Positions 1-8,992 are shown, counted from the stretch's first letter. The stretch is 64,000 nucleotides of DNA from Microbacterium oryzae (GCF_030406385.1 NZ_JAUEPM010000001.1:558001-622000), one strand, 5' to 3'. The notes: generated by a model not told the origin, from the sequence alone. A program made the numbers and translations.

Positions 1-1168
1 CACCAAGGTCAAGCCGCTCATCCTCGATCTGCCGGCATCGGCATCCGTCGAGGAGTCGATCTCTCGCCTCACGGAGCTGCACGAGCAGTACCGCGCGGAC
101 TACACCGCCTACTACGAGGCGCACGCGACCGAGGCGAGCCCGGCCATCCGCGGCGCCGACCCGCTCATCGTCCTCGTTCCCGGCGTCGGCATGTTCAGCT
201 ACGGCGCGAACAAGCAGACCGCGCGCGTGGCGGGCGAGTTCTACGTCAACGCCATCAACGTGATGCGCGGCGCCGAGGCGCTCTCGACCTACCACCCCAT
301 CTCCGACGCGGAGAAGTTCCGCATCGAGTACTGGGCGCTCGAGGAGGCCAAGCTCCAGCGCATGCCGAAGCCGAAGACCCACCAGGGGCGCATCGCGTTC
401 GTGACGGGCGCGGCCTCCGGCATCGGCAAGGCCATCGCCACCCGCCTCGCGGCCGAGGGCGCCTGCGTCGTCGTTGCGGACCTCGACCTCGAGAAGGCGC
501 AGGCGGCGGCGGCCGAGCTCGGCGGCTCCGATGTCGCCATCGGCGTCGCCGCGAACGTCGCCGACGCCGACGGCGTGCAGGCCGCGATCGACGCGACTCT
601 CCTCGCCTTCGGCGGGATCGATCTCGTGGTGAACAACGCGGGTCTGTCGCTGTCGAAGCCGTTGCTCGAGACCACCGAGAAGGACTGGGACCTCCAGCAC
701 GACGTCATGGCGAAGGGCTCGTTCCTCGTCGCGAAGGCGGCGGCCAAGGCCCTCATCGAGCAGGGCATGGGCGGCGACGTCATCTACATCTCCTCGAAGA
801 ACTCCGTCTTCGCGGGCCCGAACAACATCGCCTACTCCGCCACGAAGGCCGACCAGGCCCACCAGGTGCGTCTGCTGGCCGTCGAGCTCGGCGAGCACGG
901 CGTGCGCGTGAACGGCATCAACCCCGACGGCGTCGTGCGCGGCTCCGGCATCTTCGCCGCGGGCTGGGGCGCCAACCGCGCCGCCACCTACGGCGTGAAG
1001 GAAGAGGACCTCGGCCAGTTCTACGCCAACCGCACGATCCTCAAGCGCGAGGTCGTGCCCGAGAACGTCGCCGACGCGGTGTACGTCCTCACCGGCCCCG
1101 AGCTGAGCCGCACCACGGGCCTGCACATCCCCGTCGACTCGGGCGTCGCAGCCGCCTTCCTGCGCTGA
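1..1168 (+). CDS. rhaD: Bifunctional rhamnulose-1-phosphate aldolase / short-chain (lactaldehyde) dehydrogenase, C-terminal part
   Basis: The gene is cut by the left edge; the first whole codon is at base 2 and the reading frame is open throughout. The visible 388 residues hold the end of the class II aldolase part and a complete short-chain dehydrogenase domain. The latter has a TGAASGIG nucleotide-binding loop, an NNAG motif, a conserved serine in YISSKN and the catalytic pair in YSATK. The family cleaves L-rhamnulose 1-phosphate to dihydroxyacetone phosphate and L-lactaldehyde and oxidises the aldehyde to lactate. Rhamnulokinase follows 96 bases downstream, which fits a rhamnose operon. 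The lactate product would link it to the lldD gene further on; that link is inferred. Confidence 0.9.
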   Translation, partial: TKVKPLILDLPASASVEESISRLTELHEQYRADYTAYYEAHATEASPAIRGADPLIVLVPGVGMFSYGANKQTARVAGEFYVNAINVMRGAEALSTYHPISDAEKFRIEYWALEEAKLQRMPKPKTHQGRIAFVTGAASGIGKAIATRLAAEGACVVVADLDLEKAQAAAAELGGSDVAIGVAANVADADGVQAAIDATLLAFGGIDLVVNNAGLSLSKPLLETTEKDWDLQHDVMAKGSFLVAKAAAKALIEQGMGGDVIYISSKNSVFAGPNNIAYSATKADQAHQVRLLAVELGEHGVRVNGINPDGVVRGSGIFAAGWGANRAATYGVKEEDLGQFYANRTILKREVVPENVADAVYVLTGPELSRTTGLHIPVDSGVAAAFLR

Positions 1169-1177
1169 CCCGCGCCC

Positions 1178-1227
1178 GGATCCCCGATTCGCGCCCCGGC
1201 CGCACCCGCGGCGCGAATCGGGGATCC
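1178..1227 (+). repeat. Perfect 18-bp inverted repeat between rhaD and rhaB
   Basis: Arms at 1178-1195 and 1210-1227 are exact reverse complements (outer ends GGATCCCC and GGGGATCC) around a 14-base loop. It lies just after the rhaD stop and before rhaB. No T-run follows, only a C/T-rich stretch. It may be a partial terminator or an mRNA-stability hairpin that sets the rhaD:rhaB ratio; the sequence alone does not decide. Confidence 0.6.
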
Positions 1228-1264
1228 TCCCCTGCCCCCTCTCTTCCCCACCAAGGAGCACGCC

Positions 1265-2683
1265 ATGAGCGTCACCGTCGCCGCCGTCGACCTCGGAGCC
1301 ACCAGCGGACGGGTCATGCTCGGCCATGTCGGCCCCGACGAGCTGCGCCTCGAGGCGATCGCCCGCTTTCCCAACACACCCGTCGAGACGATCGACGGCC
1401 TGCACTGGAACATCCTCGAGCTGTACCGCTCGATCGTCGACGGCCTCCGCGCGGCAGCCCAGGCGGGCGAGGTCGCATCGATCGGCATCGACTCGTGGGC
1501 GGTCGACTACGCGCTCATCCGCGACGGTCGGATGCTCGGCACCCCCTACCACTACCGTGACGCCCGCACCGCGGCCGGCGTCGACGCCGTGCACGCCGTG
1601 GCTCCGTTCGCCGAGCTGTACGGCGAGAACGGACTGCAGTTCCTCGCGTTCAACACGCTCTACCAGTTCGCCGCCGACCGGATCGCGGGCACCCTGGACC
1701 TCGCCGACGAGGCCCTCCTCATCCCCGACCTCATCGCCTACTGGCTGACCGGCGAGCGCGTCGCCGAGAGCACCAACGCCTCCACGACGGGCCTGCTGCG
1801 CGTCGACGGCTCGGAGTGGAACCGGCCGCTGGCCGAGAGCGTCGGCATCCCGTCGCGCCTCCTCCCCGCACTCGTCCAGCCCGGACAGCGCATCGGCGTG
1901 CTCCGCGACGCCGTGCAGACCGCGACCGGCCTCACCGACGCCACCCCGGTCGTCGCGGTCGGCTCGCACGACACCGCATCTGCCGTCGTCGCCGTGCCGA
2001 TGACCGACCCCGACGCCGCCTACATCAGCTGCGGCACGTGGGGCCTCGTGGGCGTCGAGCTCGACGCCCCCGTGCTCACCGAGGCCAGCCGCGCGGCGAA
2101 CTTCACGAACGAGGGCGGCGTGGACGGCCGCGTCCGGTTCCTCCACAACGTCATGGGCCTGTGGCTGCTGTCGGAGTCGGTGCGCGCGTGGGAGCGCGAG
2201 TCGGGCGAGACCGTCGACCTGCCCCAGCTCCTCGCGCAGGCGGCGGCCGTCACGGCGCCGCAGCCCGTGTTCGACGCCAACGACCCCGTCTTCACCGCGC
2301 CCGGCGGCATGCCCGAGCGCATCGCCGCGTGGCTGTCCGAGCGCGGGATGGCCGCGCCGCAGTCGCGCGCGGAGTTCACCCGCTGCATCGTCGAGAGCCT
2401 CGCCTCCGCCTTCGCCGAAGCCGTCCACACCGCATCGGACCTCTCCGGCAAGCGCGTGGGCGCCATCCACCTCGTCGGCGGCGGCTCGCTCAACGAGCTC
2501 CTCTGCCAGCTCACCGCCGACCGCGCAGGTCTCCCCGTGCTCGCGGGCCCCGTGGAGGCCACGGCGCTCGGCAACGTGCTCGTGCAGGCGCGGGCGCTCG
2601 GCGAGATCTCGGGGTCGCTCGAGGAGCTGCGCGACCTCGTCGCGCGCACCACGTCGCCCCGCCGCTTCGCCCCCCGCGCATGA
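1265..2683 (+). CDS. rhaB: Rhamnulokinase
   Basis: This 472-residue FGGY-family sugar kinase starts with the phosphate-binding motif AVDLGATSGRVM. The family phosphorylates L-rhamnulose at O1 with ATP, the step before the aldolase encoded upstream. The central DSWAVDYAL and the later SHDTASAVVAVP and SCGTWGLVG segments are typical of RhaB. The C-terminal half has the second ATPase motif (HLVGGGSLNELL). Length matches the family. An AAGGAG ribosome site lies just upstream of the ATG. The stop overlaps the ATG of the next gene (ATGA), so the two are probably co-translated. Confidence 0.93.
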   Translation: MSVTVAAVDLGATSGRVMLGHVGPDELRLEAIARFPNTPVETIDGLHWNILELYRSIVDGLRAAAQAGEVASIGIDSWAVDYALIRDGRMLGTPYHYRDARTAAGVDAVHAVAPFAELYGENGLQFLAFNTLYQFAADRIAGTLDLADEALLIPDLIAYWLTGERVAESTNASTTGLLRVDGSEWNRPLAESVGIPSRLLPALVQPGQRIGVLRDAVQTATGLTDATPVVAVGSHDTASAVVAVPMTDPDAAYISCGTWGLVGVELDAPVLTEASRAANFTNEGGVDGRVRFLHNVMGLWLLSESVRAWERESGETVDLPQLLAQAAAVTAPQPVFDANDPVFTAPGGMPERIAAWLSERGMAAPQSRAEFTRCIVESLASAFAEAVHTASDLSGKRVGAIHLVGGGSLNELLCQLTADRAGLPVLAGPVEATALGNVLVQARALGEISGSLEELRDLVARTTSPRRFAPRA

Positions 2684-3657
2684 CCTCCGCCTACGCGGCC
2701 GCGTTCGACTGGGCCCGCCGTCACGTCGACGACGGGCGCCTGCCCACCGCCGTGCTGGGCGTCGCCACCGCGCATGGCATCGTCGCGCTCGATGCCTTCG
2801 GCGCGACGGATGGCCGTGCCGCGCGCATCGAGGACCGCTATCGCCTGTTCTCGATCACCAAGACGCTCGCCGGGCTCGCCGCCGCGCGCGCCGTCGAACG
2901 CGGGCAGCTCGGAATCCTCACGCCGCTGTCGGTCGCCGTGCCCGAGATCTCCGACGTGCGCGACGACGTCGTGCGGCTCGACCATCTCGTGAGTCACACC
3001 GCGGGCATCGCCGAGCCGCCGCTCGACGCTCCGCAGGGATTGCCCGCCGCGCTGCGCGAGGGCGGGCGCGACTTCGCCGCCGGCTCGGCCTCGCGCTACT
3101 CCTCCGTGGCCTTCCAGGGCGTCGCCGAGCTCGTCGCGCACGCGACCGGTCGTTCCTGGGAGCACGACGTCGCCGTCTTCGCGCCCGGCATCACCCTCGG
3201 CGACGAGTCCGTGCCGCACGATGTCGTCGACGCCGCGGCCGGCGGGCTCGACCTGTCGCGCTTCGCCGCACTGCGGCACCCCGGCGCCGGTGCGATCGGA
3301 AGCGCGGCCGACCTCCTCGAGCTCGGCGCCGCGCTGCTGCGCGACGGCGTCGCGGGCACGGGCGGAATCGTCCGTCCGGAGACGCTGGCGATGATGCGGC
3401 GCCCGCTCACCGGCGCCATCCCGCGACTCGATCCCTACCCCGCCGAGCGCGGCCAGGACTGGGGCTTCTCGTGGAATCTCCGCACCCGCGCGCCGGGTCT
3501 CATCGACCGCGACGTCTACGGCCACGCCGGATGGTCGGGGACCGAGTTCTGGATCCATCCGACCGTGGGCATCGCGTGGGTGCTGCTGACCAACCGCGCC
3601 TCGCGCCAGGGCGTGGACCCCGACGAGCTCGACAACGCGCTCGTCGCCGGGTTCTGA
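2680..3657 (+). CDS. Serine hydrolase of the beta-lactamase / PBP4* family
   Basis: The ATG at 2680 overlaps the rhaB stop and gives 325 residues. The active-site signature of the class C-like beta-lactamase/esterase family is present: SITK (SxxK) near residue 62, a YSS triad in RYSSVAF near residue 144, and HAG in GHAGWSG near residue 284. I see no signal peptide, so the enzyme is probably cytoplasmic. It is fused by a 4-base overlap to rhamnose genes, so it may be an esterase acting on an acylated rhamnose-containing compound; that is inference. A penicillin-binding role is less likely without a secretion signal. Confidence 0.8.
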   Translation: MTSAYAAAFDWARRHVDDGRLPTAVLGVATAHGIVALDAFGATDGRAARIEDRYRLFSITKTLAGLAAARAVERGQLGILTPLSVAVPEISDVRDDVVRLDHLVSHTAGIAEPPLDAPQGLPAALREGGRDFAAGSASRYSSVAFQGVAELVAHATGRSWEHDVAVFAPGITLGDESVPHDVVDAAAGGLDLSRFAALRHPGAGAIGSAADLLELGAALLRDGVAGTGGIVRPETLAMMRRPLTGAIPRLDPYPAERGQDWGFSWNLRTRAPGLIDRDVYGHAGWSGTEFWIHPTVGIAWVLLTNRASRQGVDPDELDNALVAGF

Positions 3658-3660
3658 GCG

Positions 3661-4569
3661 TCAGCCCGGGAACGCCTCGAGGCGCCGCGGGCTCGTGAAC
3701 GACCGCTCGATGCCGTCGACCGGATCGACGAACGTGAGCGTGCGCGCGAGCAGCTGCAGCGGGGTGGAGAAGTCGTCGATGTCGACATCCTGCACACGGG
3801 GATAGATCGGGTCGCCGACGATGGGTCGCCCGATGCGATTCATGTGCAGCCGGATCTGGTGCGTCTTCCCCGTGAACGGCATGGCGCGGTAGCGCGCGAG
3901 GTCGCCCCGCGACTGGATGAGCTCGATCATCGTGTGCGCATTGGGGTCGCGGTCATCGTGCTCGAACGCCTGCATCACCCCGTGCTGCTTCGTGATGTGG
4001 CTGCGCACGTGCACGGGGAGCTCGAGCGCGCCGGGAGCCGCCGCGACCGCCTCGTATTCCTTCTGCGGCACGCGATCCTCGAACATGCTCTGATAGGCGC
4101 GTCGCCAGCGCCGCTCGGTGGTGAGCAGCAGCACGCCGGCCGTGACGCGGTCGAGCCGATGCGCGGGCGAGAGCTCGGGCAGCCCGAGCATGCGGCGAGC
4201 GCGCACCACCACGCTCTGCTGCACGTGTCGTCCGCGCGGGATCGTGGCGAGGAAGTGCGGTTTGTCGACGACGACGATGCGCTCGTCCTGGTGCAGCACG
4301 TCGAGCGAGAACGGCACCTCCGCCTCCTCCCGCAGATCGCGGTGGAACCAGACGAACGCGTGCGGCCGGAAGGGCGCGTCCGGGGCGAGCGGATGGCCCT
4401 GCTCGTCCACGAAGGCGCCTTCCGCGAGCATCTCGTCGATCCGCCCCGGCGCGAGCCGCGGCATCCGCTCGACGAGGTGGTCGCGGAGCCGGGTGTGGGC
4501 GCTCGCCCCCGGCGTCCGCAGCCAGGCGGCGTCGAGGCCGTAGCGCTGAGGGAGCGGCGAGCGGGGCAT
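3661..4569 (-). CDS. RluA-family pseudouridine synthase
   Basis: A 302-residue protein with the RluA/RsuA catalytic motif HRLDRVTAGVLLLTTE, whose Asp attacks the target uridine. Around it are the family strands VVVDKPHFLATIPRG and GKTHQIRLHMNRIGRPIVGDPIYP. It would modify rRNA or tRNA; the target cannot be told from sequence. It converges on the serine hydrolase with a 3-base gap. The start ATG at 4569 has no ribosome site but sits six bases after a TACCGT hexamer (plus-strand 4576-4581), so the message is probably leaderless. It is transcribed away from the FadR-type regulator. Confidence 0.88.
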   Translation of the reverse strand: MPRSPLPQRYGLDAAWLRTPGASAHTRLRDHLVERMPRLAPGRIDEMLAEGAFVDEQGHPLAPDAPFRPHAFVWFHRDLREEAEVPFSLDVLHQDERIVVVDKPHFLATIPRGRHVQQSVVVRARRMLGLPELSPAHRLDRVTAGVLLLTTERRWRRAYQSMFEDRVPQKEYEAVAAAPGALELPVHVRSHITKQHGVMQAFEHDDRDPNAHTMIELIQSRGDLARYRAMPFTGKTHQIRLHMNRIGRPIVGDPIYPRVQDVDIDDFSTPLQLLARTLTFVDPVDGIERSFTSPRRLEAFPG

Positions 4570-4589
4570 GCTCCGACGGTACCTCGTGC

Positions 4590-4630
4590 TAGCCTGTGGT
4601 CAGACCACAGTGGTCAGACCACACGGGAGA
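4590..4630 (+). promoter_or_regulatory. Promoter with tandem FadR/LldR-type operators
   Basis: A -10-like TAGCCT (4590-4595) runs straight into two copies of the odd palindrome TGGTC-A-GACCA, extended to TGTGGTCAGACCACA (4595-4609) and GTGGTCAGACCAC (4610-4622). The FadR subfamily of GntR regulators binds TGGTCnGACCA-type sites, so this is very likely the autoregulatory operator of the next gene. The copies overlap the expected transcription start. The ribosome site GGGAGA (4625-4630) follows. The sites also lie only about 20 bases upstream of the divergent RluA-type gene. Confidence 0.85.
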
Positions 4631-4634
4631 CGTC

Positions 4635-5369
4635 ATGGCCGACGAGCAGCGCGCGTGGGAGAGCGTCCTCTCCCACCTCGAGGGGGCGCTCCTCGACGGC
4701 ACCCTCCGGCCGGGCGACCGGCTTCCCGGCGAGCGCGCGCTGGCCGCGGACCTCGGCGTCGGCCGCTCCAGCGTTCGCGAGGCCATCCGCGTGCTCGAGG
4801 TCCTCGGGCTCGTCCGGACGGCGTCCGGCTCGGGCCCCACCGCGGGCGCGATCATCGTCGCCGTGCCCGGCGGCGGCATGTCGGCCCTCATGCGGCTGCA
4901 GCTCGCGGCCAGTGGCTTCCCCGTCGCCGACATCGTCGACACGCGCCTCGTGCTGGAGACCCACGTCGCCCAGCACCTCGCCCGCTCGCAGCCCGACCTC
5001 GCATCGTCGACCGCGCTGGTCGAGGCGATGGACGACTCCTCCCTCACCGAGGCGGAGTTCCTCGCGCTCGACCAGCAGTTCCACCTCTCCCTGGCCGAGG
5101 CGTCGGGGAACCAGGTGGTGACGGCCACGATGGCCGGGCTCCGCTCGGCCATCGAGTCGTACGTCACCGCGGGAGCGCACGCGGTGGACGACTGGCCCGC
5201 CACCGCGCGCCGCCTGCGCGACGAGCACCGCGGGATCCTCGCCGCGATCGCCGCCGCCGACGAGGCCGAGGCGACCCGCGCCATCCGCGACCACATCACC
5301 GGCTACTACGACCAGATCACGATCGGAAAGGACCAGCATGGTCAAGCGACAGCTGCCGAATCCCGCTGA
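4635..5369 (+). CDS. FadR-subfamily GntR transcriptional regulator (LldR-type)
   Basis: The ATG at 4635 is chosen because an upstream in-frame GTG would lie inside the operator repeats. The protein is 244 residues. The N-terminal winged helix has the GntR signature [20 protein letters not shown] followed by [17 protein letters not shown]. The C-terminal FCD ligand domain runs from about residue 95 and keeps metal-ligand-type residues in the DxxFHxxLA stretch ([11 protein letters not shown]). It overlaps the lactate dehydrogenase gene by 32 bases and is almost certainly its regulator, probably released by L-lactate. It probably represses itself through the tandem sites. Confidence 0.9.
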   Translation: MADEQRAWESVLSHLEGALLDGTLRPGDRLPGERALAADLGVGRSSVREAIRVLEVLGLVRTASGSGPTAGAIIVAVPGGGMSALMRLQLAASGFPVADIVDTRLVLETHVAQHLARSQPDLASSTALVEAMDDSSLTEAEFLALDQQFHLSLAEASGNQVVTATMAGLRSAIESYVTAGAHAVDDWPATARRLRDEHRGILAAIAAADEAEATRAIRDHITGYYDQITIGKDQHGQATAAESR

Positions 5370-6612
5370 GCTCTTGGAGCTCATGCAGTTCAAGAAGCCC
5401 GAGCTCGATGCGCGCAAGCGCCGCCTCGACGCCGCCCTCACCACGTACGACCTGCGCGACATCGCCAAGCGCCGCACGCCCGCTGCAGCCTTCGACTACA
5501 CCGACGGCGGCGCCGAGGGCGAGCTGTCGATGCACCGCGCGCGCCAGGCGTTCGAGGACATCGAGCTGCACCCCGACATCCTGCGGCCCGCCGCGCACGT
5601 GGACACGACCACGGAGATCCTCGGCGGCACGAGCGCCATGCCGTTCGGCATCGCGCCCACCGGCTTCACACGCCTGATGCAGACCGAGGGCGAGACCGCC
5701 GGAGCGGGCGCCGCCGCCGCCGCCGGCATCCCGTTCACGCTGTCAACGCTCGGCACCACCTCCATCGAGGACGTGAAGGCCGCCAACCCGAACGGCCGCA
5801 ACTGGTTCCAGCTCTACGTGATGCGCCAGCGCGAGATCTCCTACGGTCTCGTCGAGCGCGCGGCCAAGGCCGGCTTCGACACCCTCATGTTCACCGTCGA
5901 CACCCCGGTCGCCGGCGCGCGCCTGCGCGACAAGCGCAACGGCTTCTCGATCCCGCCGCAGCTCACGCTCGGCACGATCGTCAACGCCATCCCCCGCCCC
6001 TGGTGGTGGATCGACTTCCTCACGACCCCGAAGCTCGAGTTCGCCTCGCTCTCCACCACCGGCGGCACCGTGGGCGACCTGCTGAACGCGGCGATGGACC
6101 CGACCATCTCGTACGACGACCTCGAGGTCATCCGCGAGATGTGGCCGGGCAAGCTCGTCGTCAAGGGCGTGCAGAACGTGTCCGACGCCGTGCGGCTCAT
6201 CGACCGCGGCGTGGACGGCATCATCCTGTCGAATCACGGCGGCCGTCAGCTCGATCGTGCACCGATCCCGTTCCATCTGCTGCCGCAGGTCGTGCGCGAG
6301 GTCGGCGAGGACGCCACGGTCATGATCGACACCGGCATCATGAACGGCGCCGACATCGTCGCCTCGGTCGCCCTCGGCGCCAAGTTCACGCTCGTCGGCC
6401 GCGCGTACCTGTACGGCCTCATGGCCGGCGGGCGCCAGGGCGTCGACCGCATGATCGACATCCTCCGCACCGAGCTCGAGCGCACCATGGCGCTCCTCGG
6501 GGTCTCGAGCCTCGACGAGCTGGAGCCGCGTCACGTCACGCAGCTCACGCGCCTCATGCCGGTGTCGGCCACGACCGCCGCCGCCGCCGAGGGCGTCGCC
6601 GCTCGCGCCTGA
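5338..6612 (+). CDS. lldD: FMN-dependent L-lactate dehydrogenase (alpha-hydroxy-acid oxidase family)
   Basis: A 424-residue member of the FMN alpha-hydroxy-acid dehydrogenase family. Motifs in order are [76 protein letters not shown] (with the catalytic His and substrate Arg) and [14 protein letters not shown]. These match LldD enzymes that oxidise L-lactate to pyruvate and pass electrons to quinone at the membrane. Length is at the long end of the family, with a 40-residue N-terminal extension. A GGAAAGGA ribosome site lies inside the end of the regulator gene. The rhamnose genes upstream yield lactate, so the two pathways may connect. Confidence 0.93.
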   Translation: MVKRQLPNPAELLELMQFKKPELDARKRRLDAALTTYDLRDIAKRRTPAAAFDYTDGGAEGELSMHRARQAFEDIELHPDILRPAAHVDTTTEILGGTSAMPFGIAPTGFTRLMQTEGETAGAGAAAAAGIPFTLSTLGTTSIEDVKAANPNGRNWFQLYVMRQREISYGLVERAAKAGFDTLMFTVDTPVAGARLRDKRNGFSIPPQLTLGTIVNAIPRPWWWIDFLTTPKLEFASLSTTGGTVGDLLNAAMDPTISYDDLEVIREMWPGKLVVKGVQNVSDAVRLIDRGVDGIILSNHGGRQLDRAPIPFHLLPQVVREVGEDATVMIDTGIMNGADIVASVALGAKFTLVGRAYLYGLMAGGRQGVDRMIDILRTELERTMALLGVSSLDELEPRHVTQLTRLMPVSATTAAAAEGVAARA

Positions 6613-6628
6613 TCCCGCTCCCGCGCGG

Positions 6629-6665
6629 CCCGCGGCTTCCGGTCCTCCGACCGGGAAGCCGCGGG
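6629..6665 (+). terminator. Hairpin after lldD
   Basis: Arms CCCGCGGCTTCCGGTC (6629-6644) and its complement with one extra G (6649-6665) enclose a 4-base loop. The hairpin follows lldD by 16 bases and ends just before the promoter of the next gene. No T-run is visible, as is usual in high-GC actinobacteria. Confidence 0.65.
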
Positions 6666-6671
6666 GCGCGC

Positions 6672-6683
6672 TAGCGTGAGGGC
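6672..6683 (+). promoter_or_regulatory. Leaderless -10 for the MDR gene
   Basis: TAGCGT (6672-6677) lies exactly six bases before the ATG at 6684. Transcription would start at or next to the A of ATG, and no separate ribosome site is seen at the right distance. Confidence 0.55.
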
Positions 6684-7625
6684 ATGGCGCAGGCGATCCA
6701 GCACACCGAATTGGGCGGACCCGAGGTCCTGACCCTGGCAGACGTCCCCGATCCCGTCCCCGGAGCCGGCGAAGTGGCCATCCGAGTCGAGGCTGCGGGC
6801 GTGAACCCGGTCGACATCAAGCTCCGCAGCGGGCTGCGGCCATCCGACCCGATCACCGAGCCCCGGCGCGTGGGCAGCGACGGCGCCGGGCACATCGCCG
6901 CTGTCGGCTCCGACGTCGAGGGATTCCGCGTCGGCGACCCCGTCGTCTTCACGGGTGCGATCGGGGCGTGCGCGACGGATGTCGTCGTCCCCGCCGTGCA
7001 CGTCTTCGCCCGGCCCGCGGGCGTCACCGCCGCGCAGGGCGCCGCGCTCGGGATCCCCGTCGGGACGGCCTACCAGACGCTGCGCTCGCTCGCGGTGCGC
7101 GCCGACGACACGCTGCTCGTGCACGCCGGCTCCGGCGCGGTCGGTCAGGCCCTCATCCAGCTCGCCGCCCTCCAGGGCGCGCGCGTCATCGCGACCACGA
7201 GCGATCGCCGCGCGGACCGCGTGCGCGGCCTCGGCGCCGAGCCCGTCGCGTACGGGTCGGGTCTCGTCGACCGGGTGCGCGCTCTCGCGCCGGATGGCCC
7301 CACCGTCGTCATCGACGCAGCCGGCACCGAGGAGGCGCTCGAGAGCTCGCTCACGCTCCTCGCCGACCGATCCCGCATCGCCACGCTCGTGCAGGGCGCG
7401 AAGGGACTCGCCCTCGGCATCCGCGCATTCAAGGGCGGCTCCCCCCTCCCCCTGACGCCGCAGCAGGAGTCCTGGCGGCTCGAGGCCATCCCGGTCGCCC
7501 TCGCGCTCATGGCCGCCGGGCGCTTCAGCGTCGAGCTCGGACCTTCGCTCCCCCTCGCCGAAGCCGCTCGCGCGCACCGGCTCGTCGACGAGGGCGCCGA
7601 CGGGAAGGTCGTGCTCCTCCCCTGA
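6684..7625 (+). CDS. Quinone-oxidoreductase-like MDR (zinc-independent alcohol dehydrogenase family) protein
   Basis: A 313-residue medium-chain reductase. The N-terminal GroES-like part carries AAGVNPVDIKLRSG, and the Rossmann part carries VHAGSGAVGQALIQLAALQGARVIA. No catalytic- or structural-zinc cysteines are present, so it belongs to the NADPH:quinone oxidoreductase branch rather than the alcohol dehydrogenases. It would reduce quinones or alpha,beta-unsaturated carbonyls with NADPH in the cytoplasm; the substrate is unknown. It stands alone between lldD and metY, with its own likely promoter. Confidence 0.85.
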   Translation: MAQAIQHTELGGPEVLTLADVPDPVPGAGEVAIRVEAAGVNPVDIKLRSGLRPSDPITEPRRVGSDGAGHIAAVGSDVEGFRVGDPVVFTGAIGACATDVVVPAVHVFARPAGVTAAQGAALGIPVGTAYQTLRSLAVRADDTLLVHAGSGAVGQALIQLAALQGARVIATTSDRRADRVRGLGAEPVAYGSGLVDRVRALAPDGPTVVIDAAGTEEALESSLTLLADRSRIATLVQGAKGLALGIRAFKGGSPLPLTPQQESWRLEAIPVALALMAAGRFSVELGPSLPLAEAARAHRLVDEGADGKVVLLP

Positions 7626-7681
7626 GCCGCGTCCCGCGCAATACGGCGTCACACGGTTCCGGAGGCGCCGGTGGCGCTCGG

Positions 7682-7693
7682 CAGAATGGCCCC
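7682..7693 (+). promoter_or_regulatory. Possible leaderless -10 for metY
   Basis: CAGAAT (7682-7687) ends six bases before the ATG at 7694. It keeps the A at position 2 and T at position 6 of the actinobacterial -10 but lacks the first T, so the call is weaker than for the other leaderless starts. Confidence 0.35.
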
Positions 7694-8992
7694 ATGACAC
7701 AGGCGCAGGGATTCGCGACGACCCAGCTGCACGAGGGCTACACCCCGGGGATGCCGCAGTTCACCGTCGCGACGCCGGTGTACCAGTCCTCCGCCTACGT
7801 CTTCTCCTCCCTCACCGAGGCGCGCGAGAAGTTCGCGCTGCGGGAGAAGGGCTACATCTACAGCCGCAACAACAACCCGACGCAGGCCGTGCTCGAGCAG
7901 CGCCTGGCCGCCCTCGAGGGCGGCGTCGCGGCGGCCGCCGTCTCGTCCGGGCAGGCGGCGGTCGCGCTCGCGACCCTCGCGCTCCTCGGCCGAGGCGGCC
8001 ACGTCGTCGCGGCGAGCCAGCTCTACGGCGGCACCGTCGATCTGTTCGACGACACCCTCCGTGACTTCGGCCTCGACGTCACCTTCGTCGACCAGGACGA
8101 CTTCGACGGATGGCGCGAGGCCGTCCGCCCGGACACGCGCGCGTTCTTCGCCGAGTCCGTCGCCAACCCCATCGCCCAGGTGCTCGACATCGCGTCGGTC
8201 GCGGAGATCGCCCACGAGGCGGGCGTCCCTCTCGTCATCGACAACACCGTCGCCACCCCCTACCTGCTGCGGCCTCGCGAGCACGGCGCGGACATCGTCG
8301 TGCACTCCGCGACGAAGTTCATCGGCGGGCACGGCTCGTCACTCGGCGGGGTCGTCGTCGACCTCGGCACGTTCGACTTCGCCGCGGATCCGGAGAAGTG
8401 GCCGGCGCTGTTCGTGCCGCACCGGCGCTACGGCGACGTATCGCTGTGGGACGCCTTCGGCCCGGAGCGCGCGTTCATCACGCTCGTGAAGTCGAAGTTC
8501 GTCGGCGATCTCGGGCCCGCCCTCTCCCCCTTCAACGCGTTCCAGCTCATCCAGGGTCTGGAGACCCTCGACCTGCGGGTGAGCCGCCACGTCGAGAACG
8601 CGAAGGCGGTCGCGGCGTACCTCCACGGCCATCCGGCTGTCGGCGTGGTCTTCCACCCCTCGATCCCCACGAACCCGTGGAAGGGCATCGCCCGCACCTA
8701 CCTGCCCAAGGGCTCCCCGAGCGTGTTCGCGTTCGAGCTCGCGTCCAGCTCGGAGGACGCCTTCGCGCGGGCCGAGCGCGTGATCGACGCGCTCGGCACC
8801 ATCCGGCTCGTGGCGAACATCGGCGACGCGCGCACGATCGTCGCGCACCCGGCCTCCATGACCCACAACCACATGTCGCCCGAGCAGCTCGCCGCTGCCG
8901 GCATCTCGCAGGGGACCATCCGCATCTCGGTGGGTCTGGAGGACCCTGCCGACATCATCGCCGACCTCGAGCAGGCGCTCGCCCTGGCCTGA
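7694..8992 (+). CDS. metY: O-acetylhomoserine (or O-succinylhomoserine) sulfhydrylase, PLP enzyme
   Basis: A 432-residue Cys/Met-metabolism PLP enzyme. It shows TPVYQSSAYVFSS near the N-terminus, the YSRNNNPTQAVLEQRLAALEGG region, and the PLP lysine in SATKFIGGHGSSLGG at about residue 205. The insertion before WDAFGPERAFI and the overall length are typical of O-acetylhomoserine sulfhydrylases, which make homocysteine from an activated homoserine and sulfide. Earlier in-frame ATG codons exist upstream, but they lie inside the MDR gene and are out of keeping with family length. No metX partner is in the window, and no room exists for a SAM riboswitch. Confidence 0.9.
   Translation: MTQAQGFATTQLHEGYTPGMPQFTVATPVYQSSAYVFSSLTEAREKFALREKGYIYSRNNNPTQAVLEQRLAALEGGVAAAAVSSGQAAVALATLALLGRGGHVVAASQLYGGTVDLFDDTLRDFGLDVTFVDQDDFDGWREAVRPDTRAFFAESVANPIAQVLDIASVAEIAHEAGVPLVIDNTVATPYLLRPREHGADIVVHSATKFIGGHGSSLGGVVVDLGTFDFAADPEKWPALFVPHRRYGDVSLWDAFGPERAFITLVKSKFVGDLGPALSPFNAFQLIQGLETLDLRVSRHVENAKAVAAYLHGHPAVGVVFHPSIPTNPWKGIARTYLPKGSPSVFAFELASSSEDAFARAERVIDALGTIRLVANIGDARTIVAHPASMTHNHMSPEQLAAAGISQGTIRISVGLEDPADIIADLEQALALA

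Noticed and set aside
2020..3558. 512-residue minus-strand frame opposite rhaB and the serine hydrolase
   Set aside because: Shadow frame with no domain; the plus-strand genes have intact motifs and a 4-base overlap.
4596..4634. Longer N-terminus for the FadR-type regulator
   Set aside because: The extra codons lie inside the tandem operators; the ATG at 4635 has a GGGAGA site.
7626..7693. SAM or other riboswitch upstream of metY
   Set aside because: The gap is only 68 bases, shows no conserved pairing, and the promoter appears to be leaderless.
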